A stretch of 64,000 nt of DNA from Atherix ibis (GCA_958298945.1 OY282608.1:21801933-21865932); one strand, 5' to 3'; counted from the first letter of the stretch, positions 13,921 to 29,333 are shown. The notes: generated by a model from the sequence alone, not told the origin. Made by a program: numbers and translations.

Positions 13921-15240
13921 AACCAACAAACCAACAAACCAACAAACCAAGTAACCAAAAAGCCAACAAACCAACAAACCAACAAACCAACAAACCAAGA
14001 AACCAACAAACCAACAAGCCAACAAGCCAACAAGCCAACAAACCAACAAATAACAAACCAACAAACGAACTAACCAACAAACCAACAAGCCAACAAGCCA
14101 ACAAGCCAACAAACCAACAAACCAACAAACTAAGTAACCAACAAGCCAACAAACCAACAAACGAACAAGCCAACAAGCCAACAAACCAACAAACCAACAA
14201 GCCAACAAACCAAAAAACCAACAAACCAAAAAACCAACAAACCAACAAACTAATAGACCAACAAACCAACAAGCCAACAAGCCAACAAACCAACAAACCA
14301 AGTAACCAAAAAGCCAACAAACTAAAAAACCAACAAGCCAACAAGCCAACAAACCAACAAGCCAACAAACCAACAAACCAACAAAGCAACAAGGCAACAA
14401 GCCAACAAACCAACAAACCAACAAGCCAACAAACCAACAAAGCAACAAACCAACAAGCCAACAAGCCAACAAACCAACAAACCAACAAACCAAGTAACCA
14501 AAAAGCCAACAAACTAACAAACCAACAAGCCAACAAGCCAACAAACCAACAAACAAACAAACCAACAAGCCAACAAACCAACAAACCAACAAACCAACAA
14601 ACCAAAAAACCAACAAACCAACAAGCCAACAAGCCAACAAGCCAACAAACCAACAAACTAACAAACCAATAAACGAAATAACCAACAAACCAACAAGCCA
14701 ACAAACCAACAAGCCAACAAACCAAAAAACCAACACACCAAAAAACCAACAAACCAACAAACTAATAGACCAACAAACCAACAATCCAACAAGCCAACAA
14801 ACCAACAAACCAACAAACCAACAAGCCAACACACCAACAAGCCAACAAACCAACAAACCAAATAACCAAAAAGCCAACAAGCTAACAAACCAACAAGCCA
14901 ACAAGCCAACAAACCAACAAACCAACAAAGCAACAAGCCAATAAGCCAACAAACCAACAAGCCAACAAGCCAACAAACCAACATACCAACAAGCCAAAAA
15001 GCCAACAAACCAACAAACCAACAAACCAACAAGCCAACAAACCAACAAACCAACAAACCAACAAACCAACAAGCCAACAAACCAACAAACCAACAAACCA
15101 AAAAACCAACCAACCAAAAAACCAACAAACCAACAAACCAACAAACCAACAAACCAACAAACCAACAAGCTAACAAGCCAACAAACCAACAAACCAACAA
15201 GCCAACAAACCAACAAGCCAACAAACCAACAAACCAACAA
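13920..15240. repeat. Irregular transition domain
   Basis: Here the regular spacing of GTAACC clusters breaks down, and I could not match the stretch to a clear second copy. Variants such as ACGAACTAACC (about 14,065), ACGAAATAACC (about 14,674) and AAACTAATAGACC (about 14,250 and 14,762) are scattered. Because few TAG-forming variants fall in one - frame, the longest stop-free stretch of the window (673 codons, 13,219-15,240) passes through it. I regard that as chance in a stop-free repeat and not as a gene. Confidence 0.75.
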
Positions 15241-16500
15241 ACCAAGTAACTAAAAAGCCAACAAACTAATAAACCAACATGCCAACAAACCAACAAGCCA
15301 ACAAGCCAACAAACCAACAAACCAACAAAGCAACAAACCAAAAAACCAACAAACCAAAAAACCAACAAACCAACAAACCATCAAACGAACAAAGCAACAA
15401 GCCAACAAGCCAACAAACCAACAAACCAACAAGCCAACAAACTAACAAACCAACAAGCCAACAAGCCAACAAACCAACAAACCAACAAACCAACAAGCCA
15501 ACAAACCAACAAACCAACAAGCCAACAAACCAACAAACGAACAAACCAACAAATCAACAAGCCAACAAGCCAACAAACCAACAAACCAACAAGTCAACAA
15601 ACCAACAAACCAACAAGCCAACAAACCAACAAACCAACATGCCAACAAACCAACAAACTAAGTAACCAACAAGCCAACAAATCAAGAAACCAACAAACCA
15701 ACAAGCCAACAAACCAACAAATTAACAAACCAACAAACCAACAAACCAAGTAACCAACAAACCAACAAACCATCAAACGAACAAAGCAACAAACCAACAA
15801 ACCAACAAACCAACAAGCCAACAAACCAACAGACAAATAAACCAACAAATCAACAAACAAATAAACCAACAAACCAACAAACCAACAAACCAACAAACCA
15901 ACAAACCAACAAACCAAAAAACCAACAAACCAACAAACCAACAAGCCAACAAACCAACAAACCAACAAACCAACAAGCCAACAAACAAACAAACCAATAA
16001 ACCAACAAACCAACAAGCCAACAAACCAACAAACAAATAAACCAACAAACCAAAAAACCAATAAACCAACAAACCAACAAACCAACAAACCAACAAACCA
16101 ACAAACCAAAAAGCCAACAAACCAACAAACCAACAAACCAACAAGCCAACAAACCAACAAACAAATAAACCAACAAACCAACAAACCAACAAACCAACAA
16201 ACCAACAAACCAAAAAACCAACAAACCAACAAGCCAACAAGCCAACAAACCAACAAACTAACAAACCAACAAACAAATTAACCAACAAACCAACAAACTA
16301 AGTAACCAACAAGCCAACAAACCAACAAACCAACAAGCCAACAACCCAACAAACCAACAAACCAACAAGCCAACAAACCAACAAACCAACAAACTAACAA
16401 ACCAACAAACCAACAAACCAACAAACCAACAAGCCAACAAACCAACAAACAAATAAACCAACAAACCAAAAAACCAACAAACCAACAAACTGACAAACTA
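15240..16500. repeat. AAATAAACC-rich array domain
   Basis: From about 15,830 to 16,810 many units carry the variant that gives AAATAAACC. It is nearly absent from 5,000 to 15,000. CATCAAACGAAC clusters lie at 15,381 and 15,773. The same ATAA marker reappears in bulk at 41,400-42,400, 48,400-49,400, 51,400-52,020, 54,540-55,200, 58,020-58,690 and 60,600-63,180. This stretch therefore belongs to a subfamily that is dispersed along the array. No gene is visible. Confidence 0.75.
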
Positions 16501-19500
16501 ACAAGCCAACAAACCAACAAACCAACAAACCAACAAACCAAGTAACCAACAAGCTAATAAACCAACAAACCAACAAGCCAACAAGCCAACAAACCAACAA
16601 ACTAACAAGCAAACAAACCAACAAACCAACAAACCAAGAAACCAACAAACCAACAAACCAACAAACCAACAAACCAACAAACCAACAAACAAATAAACCA
16701 ACAAACCAACAAACCAACAAACCAACAAACCAACAAGCCAACAAGCCAACAAACCAACAAGCCAACAAACCAACAAACCAACAAACCAACAAACCAACAA
16801 ACAAATAAACCAACAAACCAACAAGCCAACAAACCAATAAACCAACAAACCAACAAGCCAACAAACCAACAAACCAACAAACCAACAAACCAACAAACCA
16901 ACAAACCAACAAACCAACATGCCAACAAACCAACAAACTAAGTAACCAACAAGCCAACAAACCAACAAACCAACAAGCCAACACGCCAACAAACCAACAA
17001 ACCAACAAACCAACAAGCCAACAAACCAACAAACCAACAACCCAAGTAACCAAAAGGCCAACAAACTAACAAACCAACAAGCCAACAAGCCAACAAACCA
17101 ACAAGCCAACAAACCAACGAACCAACAAAGCAACAAGCCAATAAGCCAACAAACCAACAAACCAACAAACCAAGTAACCAAAAGGCCAACAAACTAACAA
17201 ACCAACAAGCCAACAAGCCAACGAACCAACAAGCCAACAAGCCAACAAACCAACAAACCAACAAACCAACAAACCAACAAACCAACATGCCAACAAACCA
17301 ACAAACTAAGTAACCAACAAGCCAACAAACCAACAAACCAACAAACCAACATGCCAACAAACCAACAAGCCAACAAACCAACAAACCAACAAACCAACAA
17401 GCCAACAAACCAACAAACCAACAAGCCAACAAACCAACAAACCATCAAACGAACAAAGCAATAAACCAACAAACCAACAAACCAAGTAACCAAATGGCCA
17501 ACAAACTAACAAACCAACAAACCAACAAGCCAACAAACCAACAAGCCAACAAACCAACAAACCAACAAAGCAACAAGCCAACAAGCCAACAAACCAACAA
17601 ACCAACAAACCAAGTAACCAAAAGGCCAACAAACTAACAAACCAACAAGCCAACAAGCCAACGCACCAACAAGCAAACAAACCAACAAACCAACAAACCA
17701 ACAAACCAAAAAACCAACATGCCAACAAACCAACAAACTAAGTAACCAACAAACCAACAAACCAACAAGCCAACAAGCCAACAAACCAACAAACTAACAA
17801 ACAAACAAAAAAACAAGCCAACAAACCAACAAACCAAGTAACCAAAAAGCCAACAAACTAACAAACCAAAGAGCCAACAAACCAACAAACCAAAAAACCA
17901 ACAAAGCAACAACCCAACAAGCCAACAAACCAACAAACCAACAAGCCAAAAAACCAACAAACCAACAAGCCAACAAGCCAACAAACCAACAAACCAACAA
18001 ACCAACAAGCCAACAAACCAACAAGCCAACAAACCAACAAACCAACAAACCAAGTAACCAAAAAGCCAACAAACTAACAAACCAACAAGCCAACAAACCA
18101 ACAAGCCAACAAGCCAACAAACCAACAAACCAACAAAGCAACAAACCAAAAAACCAACAAACCAAAAAACCAACAAACCAACAAACCATCAAACGAACAA
18201 AGCAACAAGCCAACAAGCCAACCAACCAACAAACCAACAAACCAATAAGCCAATAAACCAACAAACCAACAAGCCAACAAGTCAACAAACCAACAAACCA
18301 ACAAACCAACAAGCCAACAAACCAACAAACCAACAAGCCAACAAACCAACAAACCAACAAACCAACAAACCAACAAGCCAACAAGCCAACAAACCAACAA
18401 ACCAACAAGCCAACAAACCAACAAACCAACAAGCCAACAAACCAACAAACCAACAAACCAACATACCAACAAACCAACAAACTAAGTAACCAACAAGCCA
18501 ACAAACCAACAAACCAACAAGCCAACACGCCAACAAACCAACAAACCAACAAACCAAGTAACCAAAAACCAACAAACTAACAAACCAACAAGCCAACAAG
18601 CCAACAAACCAACAAGCCAACAAACCAACAAAGCAACAAGCCAACAAGCCAACAAACCAACAAACCAACAAACCAAGTAACCAAAAGGCCAACAAACTAA
18701 CAAACCAACAAGCCAACAAGCCAACGAACCAACAAGCCAACAAACCAACAAACCAACAAACCAACAAACCAACAAACTAACAAACCAACAAGCCAACAAG
18801 CCAACGAACCAACAAGCCAACAAACCAACAAACCAACAAACCAACAAACCAACAAACTAAGTAACCAACAAGCCAACAAACCAACAAACCAACAAACCAA
18901 TATGCCAACAAACCAACAAACTAAGTAACCAAAAAGCCAACAAGCCAACAAACCAACAAGCCAAAAAACCAACAAACCAACAAGCCAACAAGCCAACAAA
19001 CCAACAAACCAACAAACCAACAAACCAACAAACTAAGTAACCAACAAGCCAACAAACCAACAAACCAACAAACCAACAAGCCAACAAACCAACAAACCAA
19101 CAAACCAACAAACCAACAAGCCAACAAGCCAACAAACCAACAAACCAACAAGCCAACAAACCAACAAACCAACAAGCCAACAAACCAACAAACCAACAAA
19201 CCAACATGCCAACAAACCAACAAACTAAGTAACCAACAAGCCAACAAACCAACAAACCAACAAGCCAACACGCCAACAAACCAACAAACCAACAAACCAA
19301 CAACCGAACAAACCAACAAACTAACAAACCAACAAGCCAACAAGCCAACAAACCAACAAACCAACAAGCCAACACGCCAACAAACCAACAAACCAACAAA
19401 CCAACAAGCTAACAAACCAACAAACCAGCAAACCAACAAACCAAGTAACCAAAAACCAACAAACTAACAAACCAACAAGCCAACAAGCCAACAAGCCAAC

Positions 19501-19560
19501 AAACCAACAAGCCAACAAACCAACAAACCAACAAAGCAACAAGCCAACAAGCCAACAAAC
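16500..19560. repeat. ACATGCC/ACACGCC array domain
   Basis: This stretch brings in the paired markers ACATGCC (followed a few units later by AACTAAGTAACC) and ACACGCC, together with GTAACC clusters followed by AAAAGGCC or AAATGGCC. The same combination dominates to about 38,000 and returns around 42,500-44,600. The segment 17,860-18,470 resembles 20,080-20,690 at a spacing of about 2,222 bases; both hold an ACCAAAGAGCC variant and a CATCAAACGAAC cluster (18,189 and 20,411). No gene is visible. Confidence 0.75.
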
Positions 19561-22500
19561 CAACAAACCAACAAACCAAGTAACCAAAAGGCCAACAAAC
19601 TAACAAACCAACAAGCCAACAAGCCAACGAACCAACAAGCCAACAAACCAACAAACCAACAAACCAACAAACCAACAAACCAACAAACCAACAAACCAAC
19701 AAACTAAGTAACCAACAAGCCAACAAACCAACAAACCAATAAACCAACATGCCAACAAACCAACAAACTAAGTAACCAAAAAGCCAACAAGCCAACAAAC
19801 CAACAAGCCAACAAGCCAACAAACCAACAAGCCAACAAACCAACAAAACAACAAGCCAACAAGCCAACAAACCAACAAACCAACAAACCAACAAGCCAAC
19901 AAACCAACAAACCAACAAACCAACAAACCAAGTAACCAAAAGGCCAACAAACTAACAAACCAACAAACCAACAAACCAACAAACCAACAAGCCAACAAGC
20001 CAACAAACCAATAAACTAACAAACAAACAAACCAACAAGCCAACAAACCAACAAACCAAGTAACCAAAAAGCCAACAAACTAACAAACCAAAGAGCCAAC
20101 AAGCCAACAAACTAAAAAACCAACAAAGCAACAAGCCAACAAGCCAACAAACCAACAAACCAACAAGCCAAAAAACCAACAAACCAACAAGCCAACAAGC
20201 CAACAAACCAACAAACCAACAAACCAACAAGCCAACAAACCAACAAGCCAACAAACCAACAAACCAACAAACCAAGTAACCAAAAAGCCAACAAACTAAC
20301 AAACCAACAAGCCAACAAACCAACAAGCCAACAAGCCAACAAACCAACAAACCAACAAAGCAACAAACCAAAAAACCAACAAACCAAAAAACCAACAAAC
20401 CAACAAACCATCAAACGAACAAAGCAACAAGCCAACAAGCCAACCGACCAACAAACCAACAAACCAATAAGCCAATAAACCAACAAACCAACAAGCCAAC
20501 AAGTCAACAAACCAACAAACCAACAAACCAACAAGCCAACAAACCAACAAACCAACAAGCCGACAAACCAACGAACTAAGTAACCAACAAGCCAACAAAC
20601 CAACAAACCAACAAACCAACATGCCAACAAACCAACAAACTAAGTAACCAAAAAGCCAACAAGCCAACAAACCAACAAGCCAAAAAACCAACAAACCAAC
20701 AAGCCAACAAGCCAACAAACCAACAAACCAACAAACCAACAAACTAAGTAACCAACAAGCCAACAAACCAACAAACCAACAAACCAACAAGCCAACAAAC
20801 CAACAAACCAACAAATCAACAAACCAACAAGCCAACAAGCCAACAAACCAACAAACCAACGAGCCAACAAACCAACAAACCAACAAACCAACAAGCCAAC
20901 AAACCAACAAACCAACATGCCAACAAACCAACAAACTAAGTAACCAACAAGCCAACAAACCAACAAACCAACAAGCCAACACGCCAACAAACCAACTAAC
21001 CAACAAACCAACAAGCCAACAAACCAACAAACCAACAAACCAACAAACCAACAAACCAACAAGCCAACAAGCCAACAAACCAACAAACCAACAAGCCAAC
21101 ACGCCAACAAACCAACAAACCAACAAACCAACAAACCAACAAACCAACAAACCAGCAAACCAACAAACCAAGTAACCAAAAACCAACAAACTAACAAACC
21201 AACAAGCCAACAAGCCAACAAACCAACAAGCCAACAAACCAACAAACCAACTAAGCAACAAGCCAACAAGCCAACAAACCAACAAACCAACAAACCAAGT
21301 AACCAAAAGGCCAACAAACTAACAAACCAACAAGCCAACAAGCCAACGAACCAACAAGCCAACAAACCAACAAACCAACAAACCGACAAACTAAGTAACC
21401 AACAAGCCAACAAACCAACAAACCAACAAACCAACATGCCAACAAACCAACAAACTAAGTAACCAAAAAGCCAACAAGCCAACAAACCAACAAGCCAACA
21501 AGCCAACAAACCAACAAGCCAACAAACCAACAAAACAACAAGCCAACAAGCCAACAAACCAACAAACCAACAAACCAACAAGCCAACAAACCAACAAACC
21601 AACAAACCAACAAACCAAGTAACCAAAAGGCCAACAAACTAACAAACCAACAAACCAACAAACCAACAAACCAACAAGCCAACAAACCAACAAACTAACA
21701 AACAAACAAACCAACAAGCCAACAAACCAACAAACCAAGTAACCAAAAAGCCAACAAACTAACAAACCAAAGACCCAACAAGCCAACAAACTAAAAAACC
21801 AACAAAGCAACAAGCCAACAAGCCAACAAACCAACAAACCAACAAGCCAAAAAACCAACAAACCAACAAGCCAACAAGCCAACAAACCAACAAACCAACA
21901 AACCAACAAGCCAACAAACCAACAAGCCAACAAACCAAGAAACCAACAAACCAAGTAACCAAAAAGCCATTAAACTAACAAACCAACAAGCCAACAAACC
22001 AACAAGCCAACAAGCCAACAAACAAACAAACCAACAAAGCAACAAACCAAAAAACCAACAAACCAAAAAACCAACAAACCAACAAACCATCAAACGAACA
22101 AAGCAACAAGCCAACAAGCCAACCGACCAACAAACCAACAAACCAATAAGCCAATAAACCAACAAACCAACAAGCCAACAAGCCAACAAACCAACAAACC
22201 AACAAACCAACAAGCCAACAAACCAACAAACCAACAAGCCGACAAACCAACAAACCAACAAACCAACAAACCAACAAGCCAACCGACCAACAAACCAACA
22301 AACCAATAAGCCAATAAACCAACAAACCAACAAGCCAACAAGCCAACAAACCAACCAACCAACAAACCAACAAGCCAACAAACCAACAAACCAACAAGCC
22401 GACAAACCAACAAACCAACAAACCAACAAACCAACAAGCCAACAAGCCAACAAACCAACAAACCAACATGCCAACAAACCAACAAACTAAGTAACCAACA

Positions 22501-24157
22501 AGCCAACAAACCAACAAACCAACAAGCCAACACGCCAACAAACCAACAAACCAACAAGCCAACAAACCAACAAACCAACAAACCAACAAACCAAGTAACC
22601 AAAAGGCTAACAAACTAACAAACCAACAAGCCAACAAGCCAACAAACCAACAAGCCAACAAACCAACAAACCAACAAAGCAACAAGCCAACAAGCCAACA
22701 AACCAACATGCCAACAAACCAACAAACTAAGTAACCAACAATCCAACAAACCAACAAACCAACAAACCAACATGCCAACAAACCAACAAACTAAGTAACC
22801 AAAAAGCCAACAAACCAACAAATCAACAAGTTAACAAGCCAACAAACCAACAAACCAACAAACCAACAAGCCAACAAACCAACAAACCAACAAGCCAACA
22901 AACCAACAAACCAACAAACCAACAAGCCAACAAACCAACAAACCAACAAACCAACAAGCTAACAAACCAACAAACCATCAAACGAACAAAGCAACAAGCC
23001 AACAAGCCAACAAACCAACAAACCAACAAACCAATAAGCCAATAAACCAACAAACGTACAAGCCAACAAGCCAACCAACCAACAAACCAACAAACCAACA
23101 AGCCAACAAACCAACAAACCAACAAGCCAACAAACCAACAAACCAACAAACCAACAAGCCAACAAGCCAACAAACCAACAAACCAACAAGCCAACAAACC
23201 AACATACCAACAAGCCAACAAACCAACAAACCAACATACCAACATGCCAACAAACCAACAAACTAAGTAACCAACAGGCCAACAAACCAACAAACCAACA
23301 AGCCAACACGCCAACAAACCAACAAATCAACAAACCAACAAACCAACAAGCCAACAAACCAACAAACCAACAAACCAAGTAACCAAATGGCCAACAAACT
23401 AACAAACCAACAAGCCAACAAGCCAACAAACCAACAAGCCAACAAACCAACAAACCAACAAAGCAACAAGCCAACAAGCCAACAAACCAACAAACCAACA
23501 AACCAAGTAACCAAAAGGCCCACAAACTAACAAACCAACAAGCCAACAAGCCAACGAACCAACAAGCCAACAAACCAACAAACCAACAAACCAACAAACC
23601 AACAAACCAACAAACCAACAAACCAACATGCCAACAAACCAACAAACTAAGTAACCAACAAGCCAACAAACCAACAAACCAACAAACCAACATGCCAACA
23701 AACCAACAAACTAAGTAACCAAAAAGCCAACAAACCGACAAACCAACAAGCCAACAAGCCAACAAACCAACAAACCAACAAACCAGCAAGCCAACAAACC
23801 AACAAGCCAACAAACCAACAAACCAACAAGCCAATAAGCCAACAAACCAACAAACCAACAAACCAACAAGCCAACAAACCAACAAACCAACAAGCCAACA
23901 AACCAACAAACCAACAAACCAACAAACCAACAAACCAACAAACCAACAAGCCAAATAGCCAACAAAGCAACAAACCAACAAAGCAACAAGCCAACAAACC
24001 AACAAGCCAACAAACCAACAAACCAACAAACCAAGTAACCAAAAAGCCAACAAACTAACAAACCAACAAGCCAACAAGCCAACAAATCAACAAACCAACA
24101 AAGCAACAAACCAACAAACCAACAAACCAACAAGCCAACAAACCAACAAACCAACAA
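19560..24157. repeat. ~4.6-kb segment, copy A of a pair ~9.78 kb apart
   Basis: This block matches 29,334-33,947. The offset is 9,774 bases up to about 22,600, then 9,782, then 9,790, so single 8-base units have been gained or lost twice since duplication. Shared marks include CATCAAACGAAC clusters at 20,411, 22,090 and 22,978 (partners at 30,185, 31,864 and 32,760) and the rare AACGTACAAGCC (G at 23,056 and 32,838). Point differences exist: AAGCCATTAAAC here near 21,968 is AAGCCAACAAAC in the partner, and ACATGCC near 22,707 is ACTTGCC there. Confidence 0.88.
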
Positions 24158-24259
24158 ACCAAGTAACCAAAAGGCCAACAAACTAACAAACCAACAAGCC
24201 AACAAGCCAACGAACCAACAAGCCAACAAACCAACAAACCAACAAACCAACAAACCAAC

Positions 24260-26850
24260 AAACCAACAAACCAACAAACTAAGTAACCAACAAGCCAACA
24301 AACCAACAAACCAATAAACCAACATGCCAACAAACCAACAAACTAAGTAACCAAAAAGCCAACAAGCCAACAAACCAACAAGCCAACAAGCCAACAAACC
24401 AACAAGCCAACAAACCAACAAAACAACAAGCCAACAAGCCAACAAACCAACAAACCAACAAACCAACAAGCCAACAAACCAACAAACCAACAAACCAACA
24501 AACCAAGTAACCAAAAGGCCAACAAACTAACAAACCAACAAACCAACAAACCAACAAACCAACAAACCAACAAAGCAACAAACCAACAAACCAACAAACC
24601 AACAAGCCAACAAACCAACAAACCAACAAACCAAGTAACCAAAAGGCCAACAAACTAACAAACCAACAAGCCAACAAGCCAACGAACCAACAAGCCAACA
24701 AACCAACAAACCAACAAACCAACAAACCAACAAACCAACAAACCAACAAACCAACAAACTAAGTAACCAACAAGCCAACAAACCAACAAACCAATAAACC
24801 AACATGCCAACAAACCAACAAACTAAGTAACCAAAAAGCCAACAAGCCAACAAACCAACAAGCCAACAAGCCAACAAACCAACAAGCCAACAAACCAACA
24901 AAACAACAAGCCAACAAGCCAACAAACCAACAAACCAACAAACCAACAAGCCAACAAACCAACAAACCAACAAACCAACAAACCAAGTAACCAAAAGGCC
25001 AACAAACTAACAAACCAACAAACCAACAAACCAACAAACCAACAAGCCAACAAGCCAACAAACCAACAAACTAACAAACAAACAAACCAACAAGCCAACA
25101 AACCAACAAACCAAGTAACCAAAAAGCCAACAAACTAACAAACCAAAGAGCCAACAAGCCAACAAACTAAAAAACCAACAAAGCAACAAGCCAACAAGCC
25201 AACAAACCAACAAACCAACAAGCCAAAAAACCAACAAACCAACAAGCCAACAAACCAACAAACCAACAAACCAACAAGCCAACAAACCAACAAACCAACA
25301 AGCCAACAAACCAACAAACCAACAAACCAACAAACCAACAAACCAACAAACCAACAAGCCAAATAGCCAACAAACCAACAAAGCAACAAACCAACAAACC
25401 AACAAACCAACAAGCCAACAAACCAACAAACCAACAAACCAAGTAACCAAAAGGCCAACAAACTAACAAACCAACAAGCCAACAAGCCAACGAACCAACA
25501 AGCCAACAAACCAACAAACCAACAAACCAACAAACCAACAAACCAACAAACCAACAAACCAACAAACTAAGTAACCAACAAGCCAACAAACCAACAAACC
25601 AATAAACCAACATGCCAACAAACCAACAAACTAAGTAACCAAAAAGCCAACAAGCCAACAAACCAACAAGCCAACAAGCCAACAAACCAACAAGCCAACA
25701 AACCAACAAAACAACAAGCCAACAAGCCAACAAACCAACAAACCAACAAACCAACAAGCCAACAAACCAACAAACCAACAAACCAACAAACCAAGTAACC
25801 AAAAGGCCAACAAACTAACAAACCAACAAACCAACAAACCAACAAACCAACAAGCCAACAAGCCAACAAACCAACAAACTAACAAACAAACAAACCAACA
25901 AGCCAACAAACCAACAAACCAAGTAACCAAAAAGCCAACAAACTAACAAACCAAAGAGCCAACAAGCCAACAAACTAAAAAACCAACAAAGCAACAAGCC
26001 AACAAGCCAACAAACCAACAAACCAACAAGCCAAAAAACCAACAAACCAACAAGCCAACAAACCAACAAACCAACAAACCAACAAGCCAACAAACCAACA
26101 AACCAACAAGCCAACAAACCAACAAACCAACAAACCAACAAACCAACAAACCAACAAACCAACAAGCCAAATAGCCAACAAAGCAACAAACCAACAAAGC
26201 AACAAGCCAACAAACCAACAAGCCAACAAACCAACAAACCAACAAACCAAGTAACCAAAAAGCCAACAAACTAACAAACCAACAAGCCAACAAGCCAACA
26301 AATCAACAAACCAACAAAGCAACAAACCAACAAACCAACAAACCAACAAGCCAACAAACCAACAAACCAACAAACCAAGTAACCAAAAGGCCAACAAACT
26401 AACAAACCAACAAGCCAACAAGCCAACGAACCAACAAGCCAACAAACCAACAAACCAACAAACCAACAAACCAACAAACCAAGAAACCAACAAACTAAGT
26501 AACCAACAAGCCAACAAACCAACAAACCAATAAACCAACATGCCAACAAACCAACAAACTAAGTAACCAAAAAGCCAACAAGCCAACAAACCAACAAGCC
26601 AACAAGCCAACAAACCAACAAGCCAACAAACCAACAAAACAACAAGCCAACAAGCCAACAAACCAACAAACCAACAAACCAACAAGCCAACAAACCAACA
26701 AACCAACAAACCAACAAACCAAGTAACCAAAAGGCCAACAAACTAACAAACCAACAAACCAACAAACCAACAAACCAACAAACCAACAAAGCAACAAACC
26801 AACAAACCAACAAACCAACAAGCCAACAAACCAACAAACCAACAAACCAA
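24260..26850. repeat. Nested 480-, 808- and 2,216-bp duplications
   Basis: The text from about 24,270 to 24,563 recurs exactly 480 bases later (24,750-25,043). The segment 24,760-25,450 recurs at 808 bases (25,568-26,258). The segment from about 24,055 to 25,122 recurs at 2,216 bases (26,271-27,338). All three spacings are whole multiples of 8 (60, 101 and 277 units), as expected for register-preserving unequal exchange. The recurring cassette has ACATGCC, then AACTAAGTAACC, then an AAAACAAC variant, then a GTAACC cluster with AAAAGGCC. Confidence 0.87.
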
Positions 26851-29118
26851 GTAACCAAAAGGCCAACAAACTAACAAACCAACAAGCCAACAAGCCAACG
26901 AACCAACAAGCCAACAAACCAACAAACCAACAAACCAACAAACCAACAAACCAACAAACCAACAAACCAACAAACTAAGTAACCAACAAGCCAACAAACC
27001 AACAAACCAATAAACCAACATGCCAACAAACCAACAAACTAAGTAACCAAAAAGCCAACAAGCCAACAAACCAACAAGCCAACAAGCCAACAAACCAACA
27101 AGCCAACAAACCAACAAAACAACAAGCCAACAAGCCAACAAACCAACAAACCAACAAACCAACAAGCCAACAAACCAACAAACCAACAAACCAACAAACC
27201 AAGTAACCAAAAGGCCAACAAACTAACAAACCAACAAACCAACAAACCAACAAACCAACAAGCCAACAAGCCAACAAACCAACAAACTAACAAACAAACA
27301 AACCAACAAGCCAACAAACCAACAAACCAAGTAACCAAAAAGCCAACAAACTAACAAACCAAAGAGCCAACAAGCCAACAAACTAAAAAACCAACAAAGC
27401 AACAAGCCAACAAGCCAACAAACCAACAAACCAACAAGCCAAAAAACCAACAAACCAACAAGCCAACAAGCCAACAAACAAACAAACCAACAAACCAACA
27501 AGCCAACAAACCAACAAGCCAACAAACCAACAAACCATCAAACCAAGTAACCAAAAAGCCAACAAACTAACAAACCAACAAGCCAACAAACCAACAAGCC
27601 AACAAGCCAACAAACCAACAAACCAACAAAGCAACAAACCAAAAAACCAACAAACCAAAAAACCAACAAACCAACAAACCATCAAACGAACAAAGCAACA
27701 AGCCAACAAGCCAACCGACCAACAAACCAACAAACCAATAAGCCAATAAACCAACAAACCAACAAGCCAACAAGCCAACAAACCAACAAACCAACAAACC
27801 AACAAACCAACAAACCAACAAACCAACAAGCCGACAAACCAACGAACTAAGTAACCAACAAGCCAACAAACCAACAAACCAACAAACCAACATGCCAACA
27901 AACCAACAAACTAAGTAACCAAAAAGCCAACAAGCCTACAAACCAACAAGCCAAAAAACCAACAAACCAACAAGCCAACAAGCTAACAAACCAACAAACC
28001 AACAAACCAACAAACTAAGTAACCAACAAGCCAACAAACCAACAAACCAACAAACCAACAAGCCAACAAACCAACAAACCAACAAACCAACAAACCAACA
28101 AGCCAACAAGCCAACAAACCAACAAACCAACAAGCCAACAAACCAACAAACCAACAAACCAACAAGCCAACAAACCAACAAACCAACATGCCAACAAACC
28201 AACAAACTAAGTAACCAACAAGCCAACAAACCAACAAACCAACAAGCCAACACGCCAACAAACCAACAAACCAACAAACCAACAAGCCAACAAACCAACA
28301 AACCAACAAACCAACAAACCAACAAACCAACAAGCCAACAAGCCAACAAACCAACAAACCAACAAGCCAACACGCCAACAAACCAACAAACCAACAAACC
28401 AACAAACCAACAAACCAACAAACCAGCAAACCAACAAACCAAGTAACCAAAAACCAACAAACTAACAAACCAACAATCCAACAAGCCAACAAACCAACAA
28501 GCCAACAAACCAACAAACCAACAAAGCAACAAGCCAACAAGCCAACAAACCAACAAACCAACAAACCAAGTAACCAAAAGGCCAACAAACTAACAAACCA
28601 AGAAGCCAACAAGCCAACGAACCAACAAGCCAACAAACCAACAAACCAACAAACCAACAAACTAAGTAACCAACAAGCCAACAAACCAACAAACCAACAA
28701 ACCAACATGCCAACAAACCAACAAACTAAGTAACCAAAAAGCCAACAAGCCAACAAACCAACAAGCCAACAAGCCAACAAACCAACAAGCCAACAAACCA
28801 ACAAAACAACAAGCCAACAAGCCAACAAACCAACAAACCAACAAACCAACAAGCCAACAAACCAACAAACCAACAAACCAACAAACCAAGTAACCAAAAG
28901 GCCAACAAACTAACAAACCAACAAACCAACAAACCAACAAACCAACAAGCCAACAAACCAACAAACTAACAAACAAACAAACCAACAAGCCAACAAACCA
29001 ACAAACCAAGTAACCAAAAAGCCAACAAACTAACAAACCAAAGACCCAACAAGCCAACAAACTAAAAAACCAACAAAGCAACAAGCCAACAAGCCAACAA
29101 ACCAACAAACCAACAAGC
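26845..29118. repeat. 2,503-bp-spaced higher-order unit, copy A
   Basis: This block is repeated at an offset of 2,503 bases. The GTAACC cluster at 26,851 pairs with 29,354, AAGCCTAC at 27,937 pairs with 30,440, and the CATCAAACGAAC cluster at 27,682 pairs with 30,185. Similarity is lost after about 29,118. The first part (to about 29,040) also matches 19,560-21,780 at 7,271 bases, so the segment is present three times. The spacing is one base short of a multiple of 8, so the block carries its own frame-shifting indels. Confidence 0.88.
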
Positions 29119-29333
29119 CGACAAACCAACAAGCCAACAAACCAACAAAACAACAAGCCAACAAGCCAACAAACCAACAAACCAACAAACCAACAAGCCA
29201 ACAAACCAACAAACCAACAAACCAACAAACCAAGTAACCAAAAGGCCAACAAACTAACAAACCAACAAACCAACAAACCAACAAACCAACAAGCCAACAA
29301 ACCAACAAACTAACAAACAAACAAACCAACAAA

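Noticed and set aside
13219..15240. Longest stop-free stretch on the - strand (673 codons), which could be called a hydrophobic Cys/Trp-rich protein
   Set aside because: The translation is only variations of LLVCWFVG. The other two - frames give the same octapeptide, the start is a TTG, and there is no domain, no change of composition and no regulatory context. The length follows from a repeat unit without stop codons.
15279..15665. A + strand open frame of 128 codons starting with ATG, rich in Asn, Gln, Thr, Lys and Pro
   Set aside because: It is PTNQQTNK repeated, the + strand reading of the same array. The ATG comes from an ACATGCC variant unit. There is no evidence of a separate gene, although prion-like Asn/Gln-rich proteins have a superficially similar composition.
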